Positions 1 to 5,653 of a DNA stretch of 7,924 nucleotides are shown here, one piece after another (positions within the stretch are counted from its first letter, which is position 1; every line of letters starts with the position of its first letter). The notes beneath the pieces are model-generated. The model did no database searches, was not told the DNA's origin, and saw only the letters and a list, made by a program, of their open reading frames with translations. The DNA comes from JANYIP01 sp031394045. GTDB taxonomy: Bacteria > Actinomycetota > Actinomycetes > Prado026. The translations under genes were made by a program, and so were the position numbers. The stretch spans positions 1 through 7,924 of the forward strand of contig JANMWN010000243.1 in assembly GCA_031394045.1 (NCBI GenBank), written 5' to 3'.

Positions 1-1
1 G

Positions 2-379
2 GTACGCCGCGCGGGGGAGCAGGTGCCGCACACCCTGTCGCAGCTCGACGGCGCCTTCGCGGACATCCCGGCCGACCAGGCACGGACCGCTGTCGTGGCG
101 TACGAGCCGGTCTGGGCCATCGGCACCGGCGAGGTGGCCACGCCGGCGGACGCCCAGGAGGTCTGCGGGGCGATCCGGACCCGCCTCGCCGAGCTGTACA
201 GCGGCGACCTCGCGGACCACGTACGCGTGCTGTACGGAGGGTCGGTGAAGTCCTCCAACGTCGCAGGAATTATGGCTGAGAGCGACGTGGACGGCGCATT
301 GGTGGGCGGCGCGTCCCTCGACGCCGCAGAGTTTGCCGCGATCTGCCAGTTCCACCGCACGCCTGCCCCGACGCCGTAA
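2..379 (+). CDS. tpiA: Triosephosphate isomerase, C-terminal part (5' end outside window)
   Basis: This is the end of triosephosphate isomerase, the cytoplasmic (beta/alpha)8-barrel enzyme that interconverts dihydroxyacetone phosphate and glyceraldehyde 3-phosphate in glycolysis and gluconeogenesis. The frame is open from the window edge (base 2) to a TAA at 377-379, giving 125 visible residues, about half of the usual 250-260. The active-site signature AYEPVWAIGTG is intact, with the catalytic glutamate encoded at 104-106. It is followed by the loop-7 motif YGGSVK (about 232-249) and the phosphate-binding GALVGGASL near the C-terminus (about 292-318). The preceding segment RRAGEQVPHTLSQL also fits the family, so the GTG at 23 is an internal codon and not the start. 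In actinobacteria this gene usually closes a gap-pgk-tpiA cluster, which would lie upstream. Nothing suggests a defect. Confidence 0.97.
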   Translation, partial: VRRAGEQVPHTLSQLDGAFADIPADQARTAVVAYEPVWAIGTGEVATPADAQEVCGAIRTRLAELYSGDLADHVRVLYGGSVKSSNVAGIMAESDVDGALVGGASLDAAEFAAICQFHRTPAPTP

Positions 380-419
380 CCATTCGGTCACGATTCGACG
401 CGATTGCGGCTGTGTATGC

Positions 420-470
420 CTGAAGTGGGCGTCCACCCGGCTTATGGTGTGCGGGAATCGGATGATCCCG
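420..470 (+). promoter_or_regulatory. Possible promoter with overlapping hairpin ahead of the importer operon
   Basis: The 143-base gap between tpiA and the first importer gene holds a plausible but weak housekeeping promoter: CTGAAG (420-425) as -35, a 17-base spacer and TATGGT (443-448) as -10, predicting a start near 455. A short inverted repeat GTGG-GCGT-CCAC (425-436) lies inside the spacer. A hairpin CGGGAATC-GGAT-GATCCCG (452-470; 7 bp with one bulged A) covers the predicted start. Either could be an operator. There is no U-tract, so this is not a classical tpiA terminator. The pattern is visible; the function is inferred. Confidence 0.3.
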
Positions 471-522
471 AGTCAACGCCCGACCGTGTACTCCAGACCA
501 AGAGAGCGGGGCAGTCGCGCAG

Positions 523-1521
523 ATGTCGGCATTGAGTGGCAATCTCGCCGGTCCGGACACGGGCGACAGCTTCACCGGCCAGGACGGTCCCGACGTCCCC
601 GCCAAGGCAGTTGCGGGTCGTACGCTCCGGTCGCTGGCCTGGAGCCGGCTGAAGCAGGACCGGCTGGCCCTGGCAGGCGGCGTCGTCGTGGTGATCCTGC
701 TCGTGCTGGCGATCCTGGCGCCCCTCATCACCCGGCTGCTCGGGATCAGTCCCACTGACTTCCACAGCGACCTGATCAGCGGCGACACCTCGCTGGCCGA
801 CGGACCGGCCGGAGGGGTGAGCTGGGACCACTGGCTCGGTGTCGAGCCCACCAATGGCCGCGACATCCTCGCCCGGATCCTGTACGGCGCCCAGGTTTCA
901 CTGTTCATCGCGATCGCGGCGACGATCGTGTCGATGGTGCTGGGCGTCGGCCTCGGGATCCTCGCCGGCTACCGCGGCGGCTGGGTGGACACGGTGATCA
1001 GCCGGGCCATGGACGTGCTGCTCGCGTTCCCGGTGCTGCTCTTCTCGATCGCGCTGCTGTCCATCTTCACCGGGCACCTCGGCGGTACGACCGAGCAGCT
1101 CGGCATCCTGATCCTGATCATCGGCTTCTTCGGCTGGGCGTACATCGGCCGGGTGATCCGTGGCCAGGTGATCTCGCTGCGTGAGAAGGAGTTCGTCGAG
1201 GCCTCGCGCAGCATGGGCGCCCACGACCGACGCATCCTGGCGCGCGAGCTGCTGCCCAACCTGGCTGCCCCGATGCTGGTCTACGCGACCCTGACGATCC
1301 CGACGAACATCCTGTACGAGGCCGCCCTGTCGTTCCTCGGGGTCGGCGTGCAGCCCCCCACGTCCTCCTGGGGTCAGATGCTCTCGAACGCGACGAGGTA
1401 CTTCCAGGTCGACCCGATGTACATGCTGGTCCCTGGGATCGCTATCTTCGTCACGGTGCTTGCCTTCAACCTCTTCGGCGACGGGCTGCGGGACGCCCTC
1501 GACCCGAAGTCGAGCCGGTGA
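523..1521 (+). CDS. PepT-family ABC importer permease, DppC/OppC type
   Basis: This is an inner-membrane permease subunit of a dipeptide/oligopeptide-class ABC importer, 332 residues, within the family's usual 290-340. It has a cytoplasmic N-terminal tail of about 45 residues. The first membrane segment is at about 48-70 (LALAGGVVVVILLVL), followed by an external loop and the BPD_transp_1 domain with further hydrophobic segments. The EAA coupling motif that docks on an ATPase starts at E226 (EASRSMGAHDRRILARELLP), followed by ALSFLGVGVQPPTSSWG, a hallmark of the DppC/OppC branch. The ATG at 523 has only a weak purine stretch upstream (AGAGAGCGGGG, 501-511). The next in-frame methionines would cut into the core, so I keep 523. 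It is the first gene of the importer cluster, which is slightly unusual because the binding protein often comes first. The transported solute cannot be told from this sequence. Confidence 0.93.
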   Translation: MSALSGNLAGPDTGDSFTGQDGPDVPAKAVAGRTLRSLAWSRLKQDRLALAGGVVVVILLVLAILAPLITRLLGISPTDFHSDLISGDTSLADGPAGGVSWDHWLGVEPTNGRDILARILYGAQVSLFIAIAATIVSMVLGVGLGILAGYRGGWVDTVISRAMDVLLAFPVLLFSIALLSIFTGHLGGTTEQLGILILIIGFFGWAYIGRVIRGQVISLREKEFVEASRSMGAHDRRILARELLPNLAAPMLVYATLTIPTNILYEAALSFLGVGVQPPTSSWGQMLSNATRYFQVDPMYMLVPGIAIFVTVLAFNLFGDGLRDALDPKSSR

Positions 1522-1528
1522 TGCGACT

Positions 1529-1604
1529 GCGGCTGTGGCCGCTGCGCTCCCGGCCCTCCATACCCCCGGTCACGAGCCGGGATCGAGCGGTGACCTGCCG
1601 CTCG
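1529..1604 (+). promoter_or_regulatory. Three GC-rich hairpins between permease and binding-protein genes
   Basis: The 128-base spacer 1522-1649 contains three consecutive short inverted repeats. They are GCGGC-TGTG-GCCGC (1529-1542), CCCGG-7 nt-CCGGG (1565-1581) and CGAGCGG-7 nt-CCGCTCG (1584-1604). None is followed by a T-run, so they are not canonical terminators. They could lower read-through, act as a U-less terminator, or protect the 5' end of the binding-protein message and give it a separate level of expression. I saw no convincing -10/-35 pair here. Short GC-rich stems also arise by chance in DNA of this composition. Confidence 0.35.
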
Positions 1605-1633
1605 GAAGCCACACCCACAGATCACCTAACGAG

Positions 1634-1640
1634 AAGGTGG
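1634..1640 (+). promoter_or_regulatory. Shine-Dalgarno site that fixes the lipoprotein start
   Basis: AAGGTGG lies 9 bases before the ATG at 1650. It supports that start over the in-frame GTG/ATG at 1518/1521, which would overlap the permease gene and add 44 residues in front of a normal lipoprotein signal peptide. Confidence 0.8.
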
Positions 1641-1649
1641 AACACGTCG

Positions 1650-3458
1650 ATGCCAAAATATCGTCGATTGGCCCGAGCGAGCGCCGTCATCGGCGTTGCT
1701 GCGCTCGCGCTGGCGGCCTGCGGAGGCAGCAGCACCCCTAAGGCAAGCCCTTCAGGTGGTGCGGGCTCGGTTCCGTCGTCCTTCAACGCGGCCGTGACCA
1801 ACGTCGTCAACGCGTCCGACAAGACCGGTGGCACCCTGAAGCTCGGCCCCAACAGCGACTGCGACTCGTGGGACCCGGCGCGTACCTACTACGCCTGGTG
1901 CCTGTCGAACATGCAGCGCGTCTACGCGCGCACCCTGATGGCCTACCAGAGCGTGCCTGGCGTCGACGGCACCAAGGCGGTGCCGGACCTGGCCACCGCC
2001 CCCGGTGCGGCCAGCGACAGCAACAAGACCTGGACGTACAAGCTCCAGAGCGGTCTGAAGTACGAGGACGGCACCACCATCAAGTCGGCCGACGTCAAGT
2101 ACGCGATCGAGCGGCTGTTCGCCACAGACATCATCAACGGTGGCCCGACCTTCTACTACCTGTGCCTGCTCGACACCTGCGACGCGAAGGGTGGGTCGGT
2201 CTACAAGGGCCCTTACACCGACAAGACCGGTGAGCCGATGGTCAACGGCAAGCCGTCGATCGAGACCCCGGACGACACGACGATCACGTTCCACCTGACG
2301 TCGTCCTACGTCGACTTCGACTACCTGATGACCCTCGGGCCGTCGTCGCCGATCCCCCAGACGGCTGACAAGGGTGTCAAGTACACCGAGCACCCGCTGT
2401 CCTCCGGCCCGTTCAAGTTCGGGACGTACGTGGTCGGCAAGTCGCTGACCTTCGTCCGTAACGACCAGTGGTCGCAGGCGACGGACAAGATCCGTAAGCC
2501 GATGGTCAACGAGATCGACCTGAACGTCATCACCGACCCTGACGCGGCCGACAAGGCGCTGCAGAGCGGTCAGATCGACCTCGAGCCCGACGGCGGTGTC
2601 CAGGCGGCCTTCCAGGCGCAGATCAACGGTGACGCCAGCCTGAAGAAGTACGCGGACGACCCGGTCACCGGTTTCACCCGGTACATCGCGATCGCTCCGT
2701 CGGTGGCACCGTTCGACAACCTCGACTGCCGCCTCGCGGTGTTCTACGCGATCAACAAGGCCGACCTGGTCAAGGCTCGTGGTGGCTCGTACGGCGGCGA
2801 CGTCGCGAACACCATGGCTCCGCCCAGCGTCATCGGGTTCGACAAGGCTGCCAACCCCTACCCCGTGGGGGCTGACAACACCGGTGACCTCACCAAGGCC
2901 AAGGAAGAACTCACCAAGTGCGGGAAGCCCACGGGCTTCGACGTCAACATGGCGTACGTCAACAAGGGCAAGGGCATCGCGGTCTTCGAGGCCGTGCAGC
3001 AGGCGCTCGCACGCGTGGGAATCATCGTCAAGTCGACGCCGATCGGCGACAATGCAACCTACTACTCCACCTACATCGGTTCGCCGAGCAACATCGCTTC
3101 CAAGAAGCTCGGCCTCATGGTGGCGGGCTGGGCCGCAGACTTCCCGAGCGGCTACGGTTTCTGGAACTCGATCGTCAGTGGCAAGGCCATCCTGCCGACG
3201 GGTAACACCAACTACACCAGCCTCAACGACCCGGTCATCAACGGGTACCTGGACCAGGCCCTGACGGCGAAGACGTCAGAGCTCGAGGGGATCTACAAGT
3301 CCCTCGACGCCCAGGTCATGAAGAACGCGGTGTACCTGCCGTTCCAGTACGACAAGACGCTCTACTACCACTCGCCACGCTTGACGAACCTGTACATGCA
3401 GGCCGGCGGCGGGTACTTCTACGACTACGTCAACATCGGTGTGAACGACGGCAAGTAG
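1650..3458 (+). CDS. ABC importer substrate-binding lipoprotein, family 5 (peptide/opine/nickel type)
   Basis: This is the extracellular solute receptor of the importer, 602 residues, anchored to the outer face of the membrane by a lipid. The N-terminus is a textbook lipoprotein signal: positively charged KYRRLAR, a hydrophobic stretch, then the lipobox L21-A22-A23-C24. A Gly/Ser/Pro-rich linker of about 35 residues follows. The family-5 signature is at about 135-157 (GLKYEDGTTIKSADVKYAIERLF), where conserved Asp-Gly and Ser-Ala-Asp-Val positions are visible. The motif SDCDSWDPARTYYAWC (69-84) is typical of actinobacterial members. Six cysteines remain after lipobox cleavage besides C24 (71, 84, 172, 177, 360, 424), an even number that would allow three disulfides; this is inference. 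The gene sits between the two permease genes with hairpin-rich spacers on both sides, which fits separately tuned, higher expression of the receptor. Peptide binding is the default guess, but family-5 proteins also bind other solutes. Confidence 0.95.
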   Translation: MPKYRRLARASAVIGVAALALAACGGSSTPKASPSGGAGSVPSSFNAAVTNVVNASDKTGGTLKLGPNSDCDSWDPARTYYAWCLSNMQRVYARTLMAYQSVPGVDGTKAVPDLATAPGAASDSNKTWTYKLQSGLKYEDGTTIKSADVKYAIERLFATDIINGGPTFYYLCLLDTCDAKGGSVYKGPYTDKTGEPMVNGKPSIETPDDTTITFHLTSSYVDFDYLMTLGPSSPIPQTADKGVKYTEHPLSSGPFKFGTYVVGKSLTFVRNDQWSQATDKIRKPMVNEIDLNVITDPDAADKALQSGQIDLEPDGGVQAAFQAQINGDASLKKYADDPVTGFTRYIAIAPSVAPFDNLDCRLAVFYAINKADLVKARGGSYGGDVANTMAPPSVIGFDKAANPYPVGADNTGDLTKAKEELTKCGKPTGFDVNMAYVNKGKGIAVFEAVQQALARVGIIVKSTPIGDNATYYSTYIGSPSNIASKKLGLMVAGWAADFPSGYGFWNSIVSGKAILPTGNTNYTSLNDPVINGYLDQALTAKTSELEGIYKSLDAQVMKNAVYLPFQYDKTLYYHSPRLTNLYMQAGGGYFYDYVNIGVNDGK

Positions 3459-3492
3459 TCGCTCCCTCCACCCTTGTTAGACAAGAGCCGAG

Positions 3493-3499
3493 AGGAAGG
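3493..3499 (+). promoter_or_regulatory. Strong Shine-Dalgarno sequence set apart from the permease start by a hairpin
   Basis: The purine-rich run GAGGAAGGTAGGTGG (3492-3506) includes AGGAAGG at 3493-3499. It is the only good ribosome-binding site before the permease ATG at 3557, yet it lies nearly 60 bases upstream. The 13 bases directly before the ATG (TGGCCGACAACAG) contain no such site. Two readings fit: it serves the mini-ORF starting at GTG 3510 (10-base spacing), or the intervening hairpin folds out and brings it close to ATG 3557. Confidence 0.5.
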
Positions 3500-3505
3500 T
3501 AGGTG

Positions 3506-3543
3506 GGCCGTGGTTGACGGGATCCGTTCCGTCAGCCACGGCC
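3506..3543 (+). promoter_or_regulatory. Strong 15-bp intercistronic hairpin after the binding-protein gene
   Basis: Bases 3506-3520 (GGCCGTGGTTGACGG) pair with 3529-3543 (CCGTCAGCCACGGCC) over an 8-base loop. That is fifteen consecutive pairs, of which one is a G-U wobble (3514/3535). No T-run follows, so it is either a U-less terminator with partial read-through or a 3'-end stabiliser for the binding-protein message. Both are known ways to make more receptor than permease, as with the intercistronic stem-loops of the enteric malE-malF region. It also lies between a Shine-Dalgarno sequence and the next start codon, so it could control permease translation. A smaller inverted repeat CTTGT-TAG-ACAAG (3473-3485) precedes it. 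Confidence 0.8.
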
Positions 3544-3560
3544 TGGCCGACAACAGATGA
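3510..3560 (+). CDS. Possible 16-codon leader ORF overlapping the permease start
   Basis: A short frame runs from GTG at 3510 to TGA at 3558-3560 and would encode MVDGIRSVSHGLADNR. Two features make it more than noise. First, the best Shine-Dalgarno sequence in the spacer (AGGAAGG, 3493-3499) is 10 bases before its GTG. Second, its stop overlaps the permease start as ATGA (3557-3560), the classic geometry for a terminating ribosome to restart. It spans almost the whole 3506-3543 hairpin, so translating it would melt the hairpin. The peptide has no recognisable domain; if real it is probably a translational coupler. It is in the same frame as the lipoprotein gene that ends at 3458. Chance occurrence is quite possible in GC-rich DNA, where GTG is common. 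Confidence 0.35.
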   Translation: MVDGIRSVSHGLADNR

Positions 3561-4573
3561 TCCGCTACATCATCCGACGACTCCTCGGGGCGCTGCTCGT
3601 CGTCTTCGTGATCAGCCTGGCAACCTTCGCGATCTACTTCCTGCCTCAGCTGGTCACCGGCGCCGACCCGACGTACGCGTATGTCGGCCGCCATGCCAGC
3701 CCGGCGCAGGTCGAGGCCGTGCGGCACTCGTTCGGTCTCGACCAGAACTTCTTCGTCCAGTACTTCAACTACATCAAAGCCATCTTCTTCGGTCGTGACT
3801 TCTCCGACGGGGTCAGCACCGAGCATTGCAGCTTTCCGTGCCTGGGCTACTCGTTCCAGTACCAGCAGAGCGTGAGCAGCCTGATCGCGGACCGCTTCCC
3901 GGTGACCCTCTCCCTCGCCATCGGTGCCTCGATCCTGTGGCTGGTCGGCGGTGTCCTCGTCGGCATCCTCTCGGCCCTCAAGCGCGGCACCTGGATCGAC
4001 CGCACGGCGATGATCATCGCCCTCGCCGGTGTCTCGCTCCCCGTGTACTTCACCGGGCTGCTGCTGCTGTTCATCTTCACGTACGGGCCAACCTGGTTAC
4101 GGCTGTTCCCGAACGCGGGGCAGGGGTATGTCTCCTTCAGCGAAGATCCCACCGGCTGGTTCAGCGCTCTCGTGCTGCCCTGGGTCTCGCTCGCGTTCCT
4201 GTTCGCCGCGCTCTACGCCCGGCTGACCCGCGCCAGCATGCTCGAGACGATGGGCGAGGACTACATCCGCACCGCGCGGGCCAAGGGCCTGCCCGGGCGC
4301 ATCGTGATCCGCAAGCATGCGCTCCGGGCCGCGCTGACGCCGATCGTGACCATCTTCGGGCTCGACCTCGCCGGTCTGCTCGGTGGCGCCGTCCTCACCG
4401 AGTTCACCTTCAGCCTGCAGGGTCTTGGCAAGCTGTCCATCGACGCCATCAACAAGCAGGACCTGCCCGTCATCATGGGAGTCGTGCTGATCGGAGCCGT
4501 CTTCCTGGTGCTCGCCAACATCGTCGTCGACGTGCTGTACGCCGTGATCGACCCAAGGGTGAGGTACACCTGA
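3557..4573 (+). CDS. PepT-family ABC importer permease, DppB/OppB type
   Basis: This is the second membrane subunit, which pairs with the DppC-type permease to form the translocation path. It has 338 residues, normal for the family (about 300-340). It opens with MIRYIIRRLLGALLVVFVISL, a typical DppB/OppB first membrane helix, so the ATG at 3557 is secure; the in-frame stop at 3515-3517 allows no earlier start. An external region follows (roughly 35-115), including a close cysteine pair (CSFPC). The remaining membrane helices carry the EAA motif near residue 239 (IRTARAKGLPGRIVIRKHALRAA). The C-terminus VLYAVIDPRVRYT is characteristic of the branch. No ribosome-binding site lies at normal distance; see the hairpin and mini-ORF entries. 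The stop overlaps the next start as TGATG (4571-4575), indicating translational coupling to the ATPase gene. Confidence 0.94.
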   Translation: MIRYIIRRLLGALLVVFVISLATFAIYFLPQLVTGADPTYAYVGRHASPAQVEAVRHSFGLDQNFFVQYFNYIKAIFFGRDFSDGVSTEHCSFPCLGYSFQYQQSVSSLIADRFPVTLSLAIGASILWLVGGVLVGILSALKRGTWIDRTAMIIALAGVSLPVYFTGLLLLFIFTYGPTWLRLFPNAGQGYVSFSEDPTGWFSALVLPWVSLAFLFAALYARLTRASMLETMGEDYIRTARAKGLPGRIVIRKHALRAALTPIVTIFGLDLAGLLGGAVLTEFTFSLQGLGKLSIDAINKQDLPVIMGVVLIGAVFLVLANIVVDVLYAVIDPRVRYT

Positions 4574-5637
4574 TGTCAGCCGTCTACACCTCTGCCGTCG
4601 GGACGCCGGCGAGCCCCCGCGACACCTTCCTCGACGTCCGTGACCTCCGGGTGCACTTCCCGACCGAGGACGGCCTGGTCCGTGCCGTCGACGGGATCAG
4701 CTTCAAGCTGACCAAGGGCCGCACGCTGGGCATCGTGGGAGAGTCCGGCTGCGGCAAGTCCGTGACGAGCCAGGCGATCCTGGGACTGCACAAGGGGACG
4801 CGGGCCAAGATCAGCGGCGAGGTGTGGCTGGACGGCACCGACCTGGTCGCCGCCGACGCCGAAGACGTCCGACTGCTGCGCGGCAACAAGATGTCGATGA
4901 TCTTCCAGGACCCGCTGTCCGCGCTGCACCCGTTCTTCTCGATCGGGGCTCAGATCGTCGAGGCCTACCGAATCCACAACGACGCGTCCAAGAAGGTCGC
5001 GTGGACCAGGGCGGTCGAGATGCTCGACCGTGTCGGCATCCCCAACCCGGCCGACCGGGCGCGTGACTACCCGCACCAGTTCTCCGGTGGCATGCGGCAG
5101 CGCGCGATGATCGCGATGGCGCTGGTGAACGACCCGCAGCTCCTGATCGCGGACGAGCCCACCACCGCGCTCGACGTCACGGTGCAGGCCCAGATCATCG
5201 AGCTGATGTCCGACCTGCAGAAGGAGTTCGGCTCGGCGATCATCATCATCACCCACGACCTCGGGGTGGTCGCGGAGATCGCGGACGACGTGATGGTCAT
5301 GTACGCCGGCCGCGGCATCGAGTACTCCGGCGCCGACGACGTCTTCTACCGACCGGAGCACCCGTACACCTGGGGCCTGCTCAACTCGGTGACCAGGCTC
5401 GACCGGGTGCGTGAGGACCGGCTGCGGCCGATCCCCGGGTCACCGCCCAGCCTGCTCAACGTGCCGTCGGGCTGCGCCTTCAACCCGCGGTGCCAATACC
5501 GCGGTCAGGGCGGGATCCCGTGCACGACCGAACGCCCCGAGCTGGTCACGACCGCGTCCGGGCACACGGTGGCCTGCCACCTGTCTGCCGAGGACCGGCG
5601 AGCCACGTTCCTCGGCGACATCAAGCCGAGCCTGTGA
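4573..5637 (+). CDS. PepT-family ABC importer ATP-binding protein, DppD/OppD type
   Basis: This is one of the two cytoplasmic ATPases that power the importer, 354 residues. All nucleotide-binding motifs are present: Walker A GESGCGKS (56-63), Q-loop Q112, ABC signature SGGMRQ (171-176), Walker B LLIADE (190-195), D-loop ALD (199-201) and switch histidine H228. After the ATPase core comes the oligopeptide/dipeptide C-terminal domain with four cysteines (C301, C307, C317, C335). In some characterised relatives this set holds a [4Fe-4S] cluster; here that is inference. The ATG at 4573 overlaps the permease stop by one base and has GAGG (4561-4564) 8 bases upstream, so it is preferred over the much longer open frame that starts inside the permease gene at 3826. 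It should form a heterodimer with the next gene's product. Confidence 0.95.
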   Translation: MSAVYTSAVGTPASPRDTFLDVRDLRVHFPTEDGLVRAVDGISFKLTKGRTLGIVGESGCGKSVTSQAILGLHKGTRAKISGEVWLDGTDLVAADAEDVRLLRGNKMSMIFQDPLSALHPFFSIGAQIVEAYRIHNDASKKVAWTRAVEMLDRVGIPNPADRARDYPHQFSGGMRQRAMIAMALVNDPQLLIADEPTTALDVTVQAQIIELMSDLQKEFGSAIIIITHDLGVVAEIADDVMVMYAGRGIEYSGADDVFYRPEHPYTWGLLNSVTRLDRVREDRLRPIPGSPPSLLNVPSGCAFNPRCQYRGQGGIPCTTERPELVTTASGHTVACHLSAEDRRATFLGDIKPSL

Positions 5638-5653
5638 ACTCCGGAGACCCGCG

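Noticed and set aside
453..478. SigR/SigH-type promoter starting at GGAAT (453-457)
   Set aside because: No GTT follows at the required 16-19 base spacing.
270..908. 212-codon minus-strand frame over the tpiA end and first permease
   Set aside because: It is the antisense shadow of two well-supported genes, with low-complexity Arg/Ser/Pro composition and no recognisable motif.
1518..1649. N-terminal extension of the lipoprotein starting at GTG 1518 or ATG 1521
   Set aside because: It overlaps the permease stop, has no good ribosome-binding site and would bury a standard lipoprotein signal peptide 44 residues in. ATG 1650 has AAGGTGG at the right distance.
3514..3519. TTGACG as a -35 box for a promoter ahead of the DppB-type permease
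   Set aside because: It lies within the left arm of the strong hairpin and has no TANNNT at 16-18 bases downstream.
3826..4572. Open frame through the DppB-type permease gene leading into the DppD-type ATPase
   Set aside because: This upstream part is an Arg/Pro/His-rich out-of-frame translation of the permease; the ATPase has a proper start at 4573.
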